A stretch of 24,057 nt of DNA from Bacillota bacterium (GCA_023450835.1 JAEXGM010000056.1:1-24057); one strand, 5' to 3'; shown: positions 16,100-24,057, numbered from the stretch's first letter. The notes: generated by a model not told the origin, from the sequence alone. Numbers and translations: made by a program.

Positions 16100-18334
16100 T
16101 CATTTTCTGCGAAATTCATTGGGTGTTATTCCATTCGCTTTCTTAAATACACGGTAAAAATAGGATGAACTGGTAAATCCCACTTTTTCCGATACTTCAT
16201 TTACAGACAAAGAGCTTTCCTTCAGCAGCTGCCTTGCCTGCTCCATGCGCTTGCCTAAGAGAGTTTCATTAATTGTATTTCCCGTATACTGCTTGTAAAT
16301 CCGGCAAATATATGCCGCAGACATTCCTACCCTTTCCGCCATCATATCGATTGACAGCATCGGATTCATATACTCTTTCTCTATCAGAAGATTAATGTCC
16401 GATATCACCTGATTTCGTTTGTCCTTTCTCCTATTCTCCACATCCTTTTGAATTTGTACAAACAGCTCACGGAACCTCCCGTTTCTTTCTTCAATAGTAC
16501 TGAATTCCTGCAGCAGATTTATCAGTATAATGGAGCTTGCAAGAGAATGCCTGGAACCGTTCTTCATAATCAGATTCACTGCATTGCTGATTCGAAAGAC
16601 CAGACGGCTGATTACCATGTTATAAATTACAACAGGATAGTGATAAGTCTCCGCCACAATTGACAGATATAGCTCCTCAGCCTCTTTTGCTTTACCGTGG
16701 GTCAGGTATTCCATTAACTGCTTTTCTTTACTTTCGGGGTATTCGTAATTTTGTACCGCATTAATCTTCACATCCGAAAAATGAACGATACTTCCCTTTT
16801 CCCAAAAAATACTTCCGGATAATGCTTCCTCAATTTGCTTGTATTGATAAAATAACTTGTTTGAATCCTCTTCAAAATCACTCACCGCAACAGACATGGA
16901 GACTTGAAAATATTCATTTACCAACCTTTGCATGTGCAGGAGATGCCCGTCTAAAAACTCTCTTGCTTCCTTGCTGTCAGCAACAGCAAATAGCAGACTT
17001 TTTTCTGTATTCATGTCCAGGCAATAGGTAGTGACGCTTTCTCCCATCAGCTCATTTAAAATGTTTACCGCCGCAAATTTATAGGCACTGATAACTTGTG
17101 AATTAGAGGTTTCCAATAAGTATTGATAATCATCTACCTTTACACATAATAGAACGAGTTTTTGCTCTTCTGCGAAGGGTATTCCCAGCAGCGATAACAA
17201 ATCAGCTCCGCTCTTTCTGCTTCCTCCGCTTTCCAATCCGCCATTTTCCAATAACTCTTTCAGCTTAATACTCTTTGCTAAAATTTCTGTCCGGTGTTTT
17301 TGGCTTTGCAGTGCCATAATATCCTTTGTCATAACACGAATGGGAGCGGATAATCGGTACGAGCATATAAATGCGGCAATCAACCCGATACAGGCAAGCA
17401 GAATAGTGATAAAAATTGTAACGGACTGTAATTTATTTACCTGGGACAATAAATCATTGTAATTAATGATGTTAAGATATCTCCAGCCATATTTATCCGT
17501 ATCCGTAAATACCACCACCGACTTCCTGCCATTAATCTCCGACAGGAAATAGCCCGACTTCTCCTTTGCCATAACACTGCCATTATCCAGGTTATCCTTC
17601 ACATTATCCAGCACCTTGAACTCATCGGAGTTCGAATAGATAACCTTGCCAGCCGTATCCACAACAAGAGAAATGGTGCCTGGGTCATCCGACTTTTCTT
17701 CCTGAAATAAATACTCCGGCTCCAGATTCAGCATAACAACATTTCTTTGGTTACTATTTTTGAAGATATCATACATGATGTAAGTATAAACGCATTTTGT
17801 TGTGTTCTTATTGACCTGATAATATCTTGGTACAACAATAAAAGGGGTGTAATCCGTACAATTTTCAATCATAGTAACTGCCGAGGAATCATAAAAATTA
17901 GCTCTGGTATAATAATCTGCATTCCAGGGCCTTATCAGCTCACTTTCATTGGATACATCATAAATTCTATTGTTTTTCATGTTATAGATATAAATAGAAT
18001 TTACATTTGGAATAGTCACCAAAAAATACCGCAGCTGAAGAATTGCCGTGCTCTCCTCAATGGAACTTATTTTTTCTAAGGTACGAAGTTTTGTTACGGA
18101 GATATCATTATAGATCTGATACAGCGTATTTAAGGCGATATTAGATAACTGCAATCTCTGCACTTCTTCACTTTCCATTTTCTCAAGGTTGGTTTCATAT
18201 TCATGCTTCATTATTATGGAATGAAAGTTTACATAGAGAATTGACGATGTCGTTAAAATAGCAATAACAACACAGAAAATAATTGTAATTGATACTTTCA
18301 GATGAACTTTACTTTTTTTACTTTCTGATTTCAA
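16100..18334 (-). CDS. Membrane-anchored AraC-family sensor-regulator
   Basis: A 744-residue one-component sensor. A first membrane segment (about 13-36, IIFCVVIAILTTSSILYV) and a second (about 305-326, FITILLACIGLIAAFICSY) bracket a roughly 270-residue extracellular domain of Cache-like size. After the second segment comes a linker and an intermediate cytoplasmic domain (about 370-480, LVLLCVKVDDYQYLLE) of the kind common in YesN-like regulators. The final 100 residues form the AraC HTH pair, ending NGITPNEFRRK. The start is TTG at 18334, backed by GGAGG at seven bases; no usable ATG is near. It heads the transporter operon and probably senses the transported sugar or its binding protein outside the cell. 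Confidence 0.9.
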   Translation of the reverse strand: MKSESKKSKVHLKVSITIIFCVVIAILTTSSILYVNFHSIIMKHEYETNLEKMESEEVQRLQLSNIALNTLYQIYNDISVTKLRTLEKISSIEESTAILQLRYFLVTIPNVNSIYIYNMKNNRIYDVSNESELIRPWNADYYTRANFYDSSAVTMIENCTDYTPFIVVPRYYQVNKNTTKCVYTYIMYDIFKNSNQRNVVMLNLEPEYLFQEEKSDDPGTISLVVDTAGKVIYSNSDEFKVLDNVKDNLDNGSVMAKEKSGYFLSEINGRKSVVVFTDTDKYGWRYLNIINYNDLLSQVNKLQSVTIFITILLACIGLIAAFICSYRLSAPIRVMTKDIMALQSQKHRTEILAKSIKLKELLENGGLESGGSRKSGADLLSLLGIPFAEEQKLVLLCVKVDDYQYLLETSNSQVISAYKFAAVNILNELMGESVTTYCLDMNTEKSLLFAVADSKEAREFLDGHLLHMQRLVNEYFQVSMSVAVSDFEEDSNKLFYQYKQIEEALSGSIFWEKGSIVHFSDVKINAVQNYEYPESKEKQLMEYLTHGKAKEAEELYLSIVAETYHYPVVIYNMVISRLVFRISNAVNLIMKNGSRHSLASSIILINLLQEFSTIEERNGRFRELFVQIQKDVENRRKDKRNQVISDINLLIEKEYMNPMLSIDMMAERVGMSAAYICRIYKQYTGNTINETLLGKRMEQARQLLKESSLSVNEVSEKVGFTSSSYFYRVFKKANGITPNEFRRK

Positions 18335-18684
18335 TTAACATCCTCCATGTCATATAAGCTAGGAGAATCATAGTATACTTTCGAATTCTTGTATACTTTC
18401 AAATCTTGTTTTTCATCTCCAATCATAACATTTGCCAATATACAATCTTGATATAACTATATTTTTTTATTATTTTGCATGATTTTGATGCAGTTCAGGC
18501 GTATTAAATACAAGATATTTGGCAAACGGACGATGATTTCTGATTCCATTCATTCATTTTCTTGTTCAGGGTTGCGAATTCCACTAAAATGGCAGCAGTT
18601 ATTCCTGGAAGGCTAAATTATACCAAACTCGCCTCAAAGTCACTGGTTATGTAGCACTGTGCGTTATTTTTTCTTATATGGCAT
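18335..18684 (-). promoter_or_regulatory. Leader of transporter operon with 18-base direct repeats
   Basis: This non-coding stretch precedes the sensor/transporter operon. On the plus strand GTATACTTTC occurs at 18373-18382 and again at 18391-18400, an exact 18-base period, with partial matching in the rest of the unit. Direct repeats of this spacing suit AraC-type binding. A TATACT sequence inside the repeat could be a -10 box, with TTGAAA 19 bases before it; this is weak. AT-rich sequence follows at about 18440-18480. No gene is seen. Confidence 0.4.
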
Positions 18685-18748
18685 AAAAAGAGTGCCGCTG
18701 AACCTATGCTTCTACTTAATGACATTGGTCGCTGACACTCTCTTTTTA
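18685..18748 (-). terminator. Terminator of upstream sensor gene
   Basis: On the minus strand AGAGTG pairs with CACTCT, extended by a few interrupted pairs across a long loop, and TTTTT follows directly. The mirror T-run on the plus strand makes it look bidirectional. It lies 12 bases after the stop of the 18760-20988 gene and separates it from the next operon. Confidence 0.7.
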
Positions 18749-18759
18749 TGATATTGATA

Positions 18760-20988
18760 TTATTTTCTGCGAAACTCATTGGGGGTAACGCTGTTTTCTT
18801 TTTTAAATACCCGGTAAAAATATGTGGTGTTGGAGTATCCTACCTTTTCGGCAATCTCACTTACTGATAATTGGGTACCGGCCAGTAATTCTCTCGCCTT
18901 ATTCATTCGTATGCCTGCCAGCACGTCGATGATGGTATTACCGGTATGCTGTTTGTATATCCGGCACATATGCGCAGTGGACATGCCGATGGAATCTGCC
19001 AGATGGTCAAGTGAAAAGGAGGAATCATGGAATCCGGTCTCTATCATATGATTGATCTTTTCTATGACCTGCTCCTGTTTTCCGCTTTTTCTGTTCTCCA
19101 GCTCTTTTTGAATCCGGTCGAATAATTCAAAGAATTTTTCTTTTCTGACTTCCAGGGTATCGGCTTCCTGCATTAAATTAGATAACACAAAGTATCCTGA
19201 GAAAGATGTCCCCAGGCTGTTCTTCTTTATTACACTTACCACATTATCTATCGCAAAGATCAAACGGCTGATTACCATGTTATATATAATAATTGGGTAT
19301 TGGCAGGTTTCCATGATAATATCCTCATAGATTCTCTTAGCTTCGTCCGCCTTCCCAAGCATCAGACTCTCCGCCAGATGCTTCTCCTTCTGGTCAGGAT
19401 ACTCGTAATAATAATCCGTTTTCACTTCCAATTCCGGCAGGAACTTAAGATAGCCCTCTCCAAAGAAGATACTTCTGGATAATGCCTCCTCGACTTTTTC
19501 GTACATTGAATATAAACTGTCCGGTGTATCTTCTGCCTGACTTACTATAACCGACATGGAAACGGAATAATAATCCCTTACATGATGCTGCATCTGTTTG
19601 ATCTGCAACTCCAGATATTCTTTGGTTACCATTGTATCCGCATTTATGAATACCAGGCAGGTGTCATTGCCCATATCCATATGATATGTTTTGGATTTTT
19701 CTCCTATTAATTCACTCAATATATTGGCCGCGGCGAATTTATAGGCCTGCACCTCCGCTGCACTGAATGACTCCAGCAAGGCTTTATAGTTATCCACACG
19801 CATGCACAATAATATCAGTTTTGTCTCACCGGTAAATTCCATACCAATCAATGATAAAAAGTCCTGTCCGGTCTTAAGATTCCCCTTACTGTCCAAGCCT
19901 CCGTTTTCCAGCAATTCCGTTATTTTTCTGTTTCTGTCCAGCCTTTCCAGCTGGCGCTTTTCACTTTTTAAGTTTTTTACATCCAGAGACATGGTCCGGA
20001 TCGGTACGCTTAATCTTTTTGAAAAGATATGGGCAATCAGACCGCCGGCCCCTGCTATCAGCAGTGTTATTACGACGCAGAGCGTCTGCATGTTATTTAC
20101 CTGGGCTAAAAGTACATTATATTCAATAATACTGATATATCTCCAATGGCGCTTGTCCCCACCGGTAAATATGACAACGGACTGAGTCCCGTCAATCTTC
20201 GTAAGAAAATATCCCGACTCGTCTTTCTTTATTTTTCCCTCCGGGTCAAAATCATGCCGGAGCTGTTCTGTTACCTGAAATTTATCGGAGTTAGAATAGA
20301 TTACTTTATTATTCTGGTCTACCACCAGTGAAATGTTGTTCAGGCTGTCACTGTCTCCCTGAAAAAGGTACTCGGAATCCAGATTAAGCAGTATAACATT
20401 GCTATACTTACTATTGTTAAACGAATTATACATTATATAGGAATATACACATTTCGTATAGCTGTCATTTACCTGATAGTATCTGGGAACCGGAATATAG
20501 GGCAGATAATCAGTATAGTGATTGATCATGTCCGCCGCTGATTTATCAAAGAAATTACCGTCATTTTTATCATAATCCGCATTCCAGGACCTTTTTAAAT
20601 CCGCTTCATTTGTAACACTGTAGATTCTATTATTATTCCTGTTATAGACATAGATTGAGTCCACATTGGGAACTGTGGATAAGTAATAGCGCAATTGCAG
20701 GAAAGCGGCATTTTCTTCAATAGGATCAATGTCATTATATGTAAGCAGTTTCATGACAGAGATATCGTTATATATTTGAAACACTGTACTCAATGCAATG
20801 TCAGACAGTTTTGTGATCCGGGCCGCCTCACTTTCCATCTTTTCAAGTTTGGCATTGTATTCATGTTTCATAAGAATAGAATGGAAATTGAAATATAGAA
20901 TTGTTGATGTCATAAAGATAGCTATGACTACGCAAAAAATCATTGTAATATATAGTTTCAGATGAAGCTGACCTTCCTTACTGTTCAT
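18760..20988 (-). CDS. Membrane-anchored AraC-family sensor-regulator, second copy
   Basis: A 742-residue paralogue of the sensor at 16100, alike along its whole length: shared IFCVVIAI and NFHSI segments near the N-terminus, YYQVN in the extracellular domain, and the same TPNEFRRK ending. Membrane segments lie at about 14-34 and 300-321, with the extracellular sensing domain between them, an intermediate domain (LILLCMRVDNYKALLE) and the C-terminal AraC HTH pair. The frame opens at TTG 21006 without an RBS; ATG 20988 has GGAGGG ten bases upstream and is preferred. The PocR-AraC gene ends only 60 bases before it, so both may share one transcript. It has its own terminator. Confidence 0.9.
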   Translation of the reverse strand: MNSKEGQLHLKLYITMIFCVVIAIFMTSTILYFNFHSILMKHEYNAKLEKMESEAARITKLSDIALSTVFQIYNDISVMKLLTYNDIDPIEENAAFLQLRYYLSTVPNVDSIYVYNRNNNRIYSVTNEADLKRSWNADYDKNDGNFFDKSAADMINHYTDYLPYIPVPRYYQVNDSYTKCVYSYIMYNSFNNSKYSNVILLNLDSEYLFQGDSDSLNNISLVVDQNNKVIYSNSDKFQVTEQLRHDFDPEGKIKKDESGYFLTKIDGTQSVVIFTGGDKRHWRYISIIEYNVLLAQVNNMQTLCVVITLLIAGAGGLIAHIFSKRLSVPIRTMSLDVKNLKSEKRQLERLDRNRKITELLENGGLDSKGNLKTGQDFLSLIGMEFTGETKLILLCMRVDNYKALLESFSAAEVQAYKFAAANILSELIGEKSKTYHMDMGNDTCLVFINADTMVTKEYLELQIKQMQHHVRDYYSVSMSVIVSQAEDTPDSLYSMYEKVEEALSRSIFFGEGYLKFLPELEVKTDYYYEYPDQKEKHLAESLMLGKADEAKRIYEDIIMETCQYPIIIYNMVISRLIFAIDNVVSVIKKNSLGTSFSGYFVLSNLMQEADTLEVRKEKFFELFDRIQKELENRKSGKQEQVIEKINHMIETGFHDSSFSLDHLADSIGMSTAHMCRIYKQHTGNTIIDVLAGIRMNKARELLAGTQLSVSEIAEKVGYSNTTYFYRVFKKENSVTPNEFRRK

Positions 20989-21048
20989 CCCCCGATTGCC
21001 CTCCAAATTTTTTTCAATATTCTTGCCTGTAATTATGAAATCCCTCCT

Positions 21049-21945
21049 TTATTGCCTTTCTCTTCTGAACTGAATAGGCGGTATCCCGCATATTTCTGAA
21101 AATACTTTGCTGAAATAGTTTGAATCATTAAATCCTATACAGGCTGAAATTGTTTTGACAGGCAGGTCGGTCCCTGTAAGATACGCCTTTGCATCCTCTA
21201 TTCTAAGCCGGTTTATATATAATTTTATATTAGACTTCATTTTCTTTTTAAAGATATGATTGATATAGGAAACACTGCAATGACAAAAACGGGCAATCTC
21301 AGGTACAGTTATCTGCTCTTTGTAATTCCTTTTGATATACTCAAGGGTATGGCTTAAGATATTGTCTTCACTTGAGTTGTATCTGGTATTGTTTATCAGT
21401 TCGGGAAAGGTAATGGAAAAGTCGTAATAGATTCTTGCTATATACTCTGCCGCGACCCCTAAAAGACTGTCTATTTTTTCCATATCGGGCCTGCTCCGGT
21501 TTAACGACAGGTAGTACGTATCTAACAGAGTGGATTCCTCTAAAGGAGAAGTCCTGGCAATTCTATTTATAAACCTTTCGCCTAATTTGCCCTGTGAACA
21601 GAAAACGCCCGCATTCAAAGTGCCGACTACCCGGCCGCTGCAAATGATAGGTATGATATATTCTTCAACCCCCGCGTGACACATTCCATAGAAAGTACTC
21701 TTTTGTGCCCTGCATTTTTCTGCAATAGGTTTTTTCATTTCCTGGCACTTATCCCAAAGAGATTTATCCGATTTTATCATCATACAGTAAGGGTTCCCAT
21801 GAATCATAAAGGGTTGGAGCAGTTCCGCCAGTTCCCGGTCCAAAAAGGTAAAGCCGGAGTAGTCATTAATACATATATTTATCCCGTAATCGGATGAAAT
21901 TTGTTTAAGATAATCCGATAATGCCGAATAAGCGTGTTTGGGCAT
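21049..21945 (-). CDS. AraC-family regulator with PocR sensory domain
   Basis: A 298-residue cytoplasmic regulator. Residues about 5-165 form a PocR-type ligand-binding domain, recognised by NPYCMMIKSD, the spaced cysteines that follow (DKCQEM, EKCRAQ) and FYGMCHAGVEEYIIPI with VVGTLNAGVF. The last 100 residues are the AraC HTH pair (ITVPEIARFCHCSVSYINH; VKTISACIGFNDSNYFSK). The frame opens at TTG 21972, but that lies at or upstream of the predicted transcription start; ATG 21945 has GGGAG nine bases upstream and is chosen. It is divergent from the FAD oxidoreductase at 22111 and is its obvious candidate regulator. PocR domains are known for small organic effectors such as propanediol; the ligand here is unknown. 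Confidence 0.88.
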   Translation of the reverse strand: MPKHAYSALSDYLKQISSDYGINICINDYSGFTFLDRELAELLQPFMIHGNPYCMMIKSDKSLWDKCQEMKKPIAEKCRAQKSTFYGMCHAGVEEYIIPIICSGRVVGTLNAGVFCSQGKLGERFINRIARTSPLEESTLLDTYYLSLNRSRPDMEKIDSLLGVAAEYIARIYYDFSITFPELINNTRYNSSEDNILSHTLEYIKRNYKEQITVPEIARFCHCSVSYINHIFKKKMKSNIKLYINRLRIEDAKAYLTGTDLPVKTISACIGFNDSNYFSKVFSEICGIPPIQFRRERQ

Positions 21946-21976
21946 TCCGTCAGTCTCCCTTCCTTCTCTCAATATA

Positions 21977-22005
21977 ATTTTAACTTATTTCTATCTTTTC
22001 ATCAA
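21977..22005 (-). promoter_or_regulatory. Promoter for PocR-AraC gene
   Basis: On the minus strand TTGATG (22005-22000) is followed after 17 bases by TAAAAT (21982-21977). Transcription would start near 21970, which rules against the upstream TTG start at 21972 and supports the ATG at 21945. Confidence 0.55.
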
Positions 22006-22068
22006 TAAATTTGCAGAATTTTTAAGATTGCCTACAGTGTTTTTAAGGCGTTCTATCTCTGTTTCCGG

Positions 22069-22105
22069 TATAATTGCTAATAAGAAATACATTACATCCG
22101 GAGGG
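22069..22105 (+). promoter_or_regulatory. -10 box and RBS of FAD oxidoreductase 2
   Basis: TATAAT lies at 22069-22074 with no recognisable -35 box at 16-18 bases, as expected for an activator-dependent promoter. GGAGGG at 22100-22105 lies five bases before the TTG at 22111 and decides that start over in-frame ATGs at 22141 and 22162. Confidence 0.5.
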
Positions 22106-22110
22106 AAAAT

Positions 22111-23931
22111 TTGAAAGATTTTCAATTTTTCGCGCAAAGCATGCGCAGAAATGAGGTAAAAATGAACAGGAAAACAATCGTTAAAAAATATGACGTGGTA
22201 ATCGTGGGCGGCGGAATAGCAGGTGTCTGCGCCGCTATTTCAGCCGCCAGGCATAATGCTAAAACCGCCTTAATCCAAAACCGGCCTGTACTGGGCGGGA
22301 ATGCCAGCTCGGAAATAAGGATGCATATCTGCGGCGCAGACTGCCATGGCAGCAGGCCGGATTCAAGAGAGACCGGAATCCTGGAGGAATTACTGCTTGA
22401 AAACAGAAGAATCAACCCACAGTACTCATTTTCTATCCTTGATACTGTTCTGTGGGAAAAGTGCCGCTTCCAGGAGGGGCTTGACCTTTATCTCAATACC
22501 CACATGACAGATGTCGTTACAGAAAATGGAGAGATAAAGAAAATAGCAGCGAACCAGCTTACCACCGAGAAGCTCTTTGAAATAGAAGCCAACATATTTA
22601 TAGATGCTACGGGTGACGGTACTCTGGCTTATTTGGCCGGTGCCGGGTACCTGTGCGGACGCGAAGGGAAATCGGTATTCGGTGAAAAATTTGCCCCGGA
22701 TGAAACAGACAGTGTGACCATGGGCAATACTCTGTTATTCAAAGCGGTGGACGCAGGAAGGACCGTCCCTTTTAAGAAGCCTTCCTGGGCAAACAGCTAC
22801 AAGGAAGAAGATTTCGCTTTCAGGGGACATGGAGAAATATCCTATGGTTACTGGTGGATAGAACTGGGCGGAGATGACCTGGATATTATTGCAGACGGTG
22901 AAGTAATCAGGGATGAGCTTCTTAAGGCCGTCTATGGGGTATGGGATCATATCAAAAACGGAGGAGAGCATAAAGCAGATAACTTTGTCCTTGACTGGGT
23001 GGGATTCCTGCCCGGAAAACGTGAAAGCCGGAGAATAAAAGGGGCCTATATCCTAAAGGAGCAGGACCTGCTGGCCGGAAGAGTTTTTGAGGATGCCGTG
23101 GCCTATGGCGGCTGGCCCATGGATATGCATGTTGCAGGAGGATTAAAAGCAAAATCTGCTCCCACCGACTATATCCATCTGGACAATGTGTACACGATTC
23201 CCTATAGAAGTCTGTATTCAAAGGACATCAAAAACCTGATGCTGGCCGGAAGGGCTATAAGTACTTCCCATATGGCCTTTGGCTCAACCCGGGTCATGGC
23301 TACCTGTGCAGTCGCAGGGCAGGCTGCGGGAACTGCAGGAGCTCTTGCCATCCAAAAAGGTATCACCCCGTCCGAAGTATCCTTGTATATCAGGGAACTG
23401 CAGCAGGAACTTCTGAAAGATGACTGCTATATTCCGGGCTTTCAGAACGAAGATGAATCAGACCTTGCAAGAACCGCTGAAATCTCATGCTCTTCCGCTG
23501 GGGAAGACGGTAATTGTGAAAATGTGATAAACGGCATTTCCAGAAAAGTAAACGGACAGTCCAACTGCTGGATATCCAGGGAAATGGCCCCGGATGGAGA
23601 ATGGCTGGGCCTTGGATTCCATTCCGCAGCCAGTGTTAAGGAAATACATCTTAAATTCGACTCCAATCTGAGCAGGGAGATTATGTTATCCATGTCCCCC
23701 GGGGTTCTCTCGAGCCAGGTACCCGGAATACCTCCCGAATTGGTTAAGGACTATGAAATCACTCTTTATCTGGAGGGCAGACAGGTGTATACCGAAAAGG
23801 TCTCTGACAATTACTGCAGGCTTAAGGTTCACAAGCTGGAAACACCGGTAGAATGTGATAAAGTTGTGGTAAAGGTCTTCGCAACATATGGTGACAGGCA
23901 TGCACGGATATTCGAGGTCAGAGTGTACTAA
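22111..23931 (+). CDS. FAD-dependent oxidoreductase with C-terminal beta-sandwich
   Basis: A 606-residue flavoprotein. The FAD fold is YDVVIVGGGIAGVCAA at residues 27-42 (Gly33, Gly35, Gly38). FIDATGDGTLAYLAGAGYL and IPYRSLYSKDIKNLMLAGR with GQAAGTAGALA are the same family landmarks as in the 443-residue enzyme at 10431. From about residue 450 a second part of some 150 residues follows, with ENVINGISRKVNG, EWLGLGFHSAASVKEIHLKF and a DRHARIFEVRVY end; this resembles a galactose-binding-like (F5/8 type C) beta-sandwich, which would bind sugar. No signal peptide is seen. The start is TTG with a strong RBS. It is divergent from the PocR-AraC regulator. Substrate unknown; a carbohydrate or glycoside is inferred from context. 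Confidence 0.85.
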   Translation: MKDFQFFAQSMRRNEVKMNRKTIVKKYDVVIVGGGIAGVCAAISAARHNAKTALIQNRPVLGGNASSEIRMHICGADCHGSRPDSRETGILEELLLENRRINPQYSFSILDTVLWEKCRFQEGLDLYLNTHMTDVVTENGEIKKIAANQLTTEKLFEIEANIFIDATGDGTLAYLAGAGYLCGREGKSVFGEKFAPDETDSVTMGNTLLFKAVDAGRTVPFKKPSWANSYKEEDFAFRGHGEISYGYWWIELGGDDLDIIADGEVIRDELLKAVYGVWDHIKNGGEHKADNFVLDWVGFLPGKRESRRIKGAYILKEQDLLAGRVFEDAVAYGGWPMDMHVAGGLKAKSAPTDYIHLDNVYTIPYRSLYSKDIKNLMLAGRAISTSHMAFGSTRVMATCAVAGQAAGTAGALAIQKGITPSEVSLYIRELQQELLKDDCYIPGFQNEDESDLARTAEISCSSAGEDGNCENVINGISRKVNGQSNCWISREMAPDGEWLGLGFHSAASVKEIHLKFDSNLSREIMLSMSPGVLSSQVPGIPPELVKDYEITLYLEGRQVYTEKVSDNYCRLKVHKLETPVECDKVVVKVFATYGDRHARIFEVRVY

Positions 23932-23935
23932 AATA

Positions 23936-24006
23936 GAGTAGAGAAATAATTGCTAAGAATTATTCCCCTCTCATTGAACCGTACGTACGGGTCTCGTATA
24001 CGGCTC
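23936..24006 (-). ncRNA. Group II intron domains V and VI
   Basis: Domain V (24006-23976, minus strand) starts GAGCCGTA and ends CG plus TACGGTTC: an eight-pair lower stem, the two-base CG bulge and a short upper stem. It is 31 bases, shorter than the usual 34. Domain VI (23972-23936) pairs GAG with CTC, then a single unpaired A at 23939, then 12 more pairs (two G-U) around a CTTAGC loop. The bulged A is the branch point. Confidence 0.82.
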
Positions 24007-24012
24007 TACAAC

Positions 24013-24057
24013 TTATATTCCAACATCACTTAGATAATAATTTAAAGGATTGAGCAG
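24013..24057 (-). CDS. Possible C-terminal tail of intron-encoded protein
   Basis: On the minus strand one frame is open from the window edge to TAA at 24015-24013, giving LLNPLNYYLSDVGI before the stop, just seven bases ahead of domain V. Intron-encoded reverse transcriptases end in this position within domain IV. Fourteen residues are too few to identify the protein, and another frame also stays open for nine codons. Confidence 0.3.
   Translation of the reverse strand: MLNPLNYYLSDVGI

Larger units (their letters stand above)
23933..24057 (-). mobile_element. Group II intron, 3' end only
   Basis: Read on the minus strand, the window edge contains domains V and VI of a bacterial group II intron and, before them, what may be the last codons of the intron-encoded protein. 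The predicted 3' end is the AT at 23934-23933, seven bases counting from the bulged A of domain VI, the same distance as in the lactococcal Ll.LtrB intron. The element thus sits one base past the stop codon of the FAD oxidoreductase gene, in antisense orientation. The 5' part and the reverse transcriptase lie outside the window, so completeness cannot be judged. Confidence 0.82.

Noticed and set aside
16053..16103. Permease start at ATG 16103 overlapping the regulator stop
   Set aside because: The overlap looks like coupling, but ATG 16052 has a GGAGG at ideal distance and the extra residues are not family-like.
23936..24006. Simple rho-independent terminator after the last FAD gene
   Set aside because: The two stem-loops match group II intron domains V and VI in order, bulges and branch-point distance, and lack a T-run on the plus strand.

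Overview
The window looks like accessory carbohydrate-metabolism DNA from a Gram-positive anaerobe, most likely a Lachnospiraceae-type Clostridium. The grounds are inference: moderate-to-low GC, strong GGAGG-type ribosome binding sites, several supported TTG and GTG starts, LplB/LplC-type sugar permeases, and membrane-anchored AraC sensors next to a lipoprotein sugar-binding protein. No species is claimed.

Left part (1-6060), glycoside hydrolases. A cytoplasmic GH36 alpha-galactosidase, cut by the window edge, is divergent from a cupin-AraC regulator (2127-3053). A second cupin-AraC regulator (3237-4103, minus) is divergent from a GH43 beta-xylosidase/arabinofuranosidase (4502-5995). The GH43 leader carries tandem diverged copies of a hairpin-plus-start-codon module, the strangest non-coding structure here.

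Middle part (6061-10430), small regulator/effector units. A MarR regulator overlaps an NmrA-like NAD(P)-binding oxidoreductase that is broken by one missing base in a C-run. Its promoter holds two evenly spaced AGTA-N9-TACT inverted repeats. Then come a FlaR-like P-loop ATPase and a MerR regulator with a 14-TM DHA2-type MFS efflux pump; the MerR promoter sits in a 38-bp near-perfect palindrome. A 21-bp perfect hairpin closes this block against the next, convergent one.

Right part (10431-23931), a sugar-uptake locus. On the minus strand a PocR-AraC regulator (21049-21945) is followed by a membrane AraC sensor (18760-20988) and a terminator. A second, paralogous membrane sensor (16100-18334) then heads an apparent operon: LplB-type permease with an unusual four-TM N-terminal extension, LplC-type permease, lipoprotein solute-binding protein, and an FAD-dependent oxidoreductase. 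No ATPase subunit is present, so a shared MsmK-type ATPase is presumed. A larger, related FAD oxidoreductase (22111-23931) is divergent from the PocR regulator. The likely logic is that extracellular and intracellular ligands switch on import of an oligosaccharide or glycoside that the flavoenzymes then modify.

Right edge. Directly after the stop codon of the last gene, on the minus strand, lie domains V and VI of a group II intron with a bulged branch-point A; the rest of the intron is outside the window.
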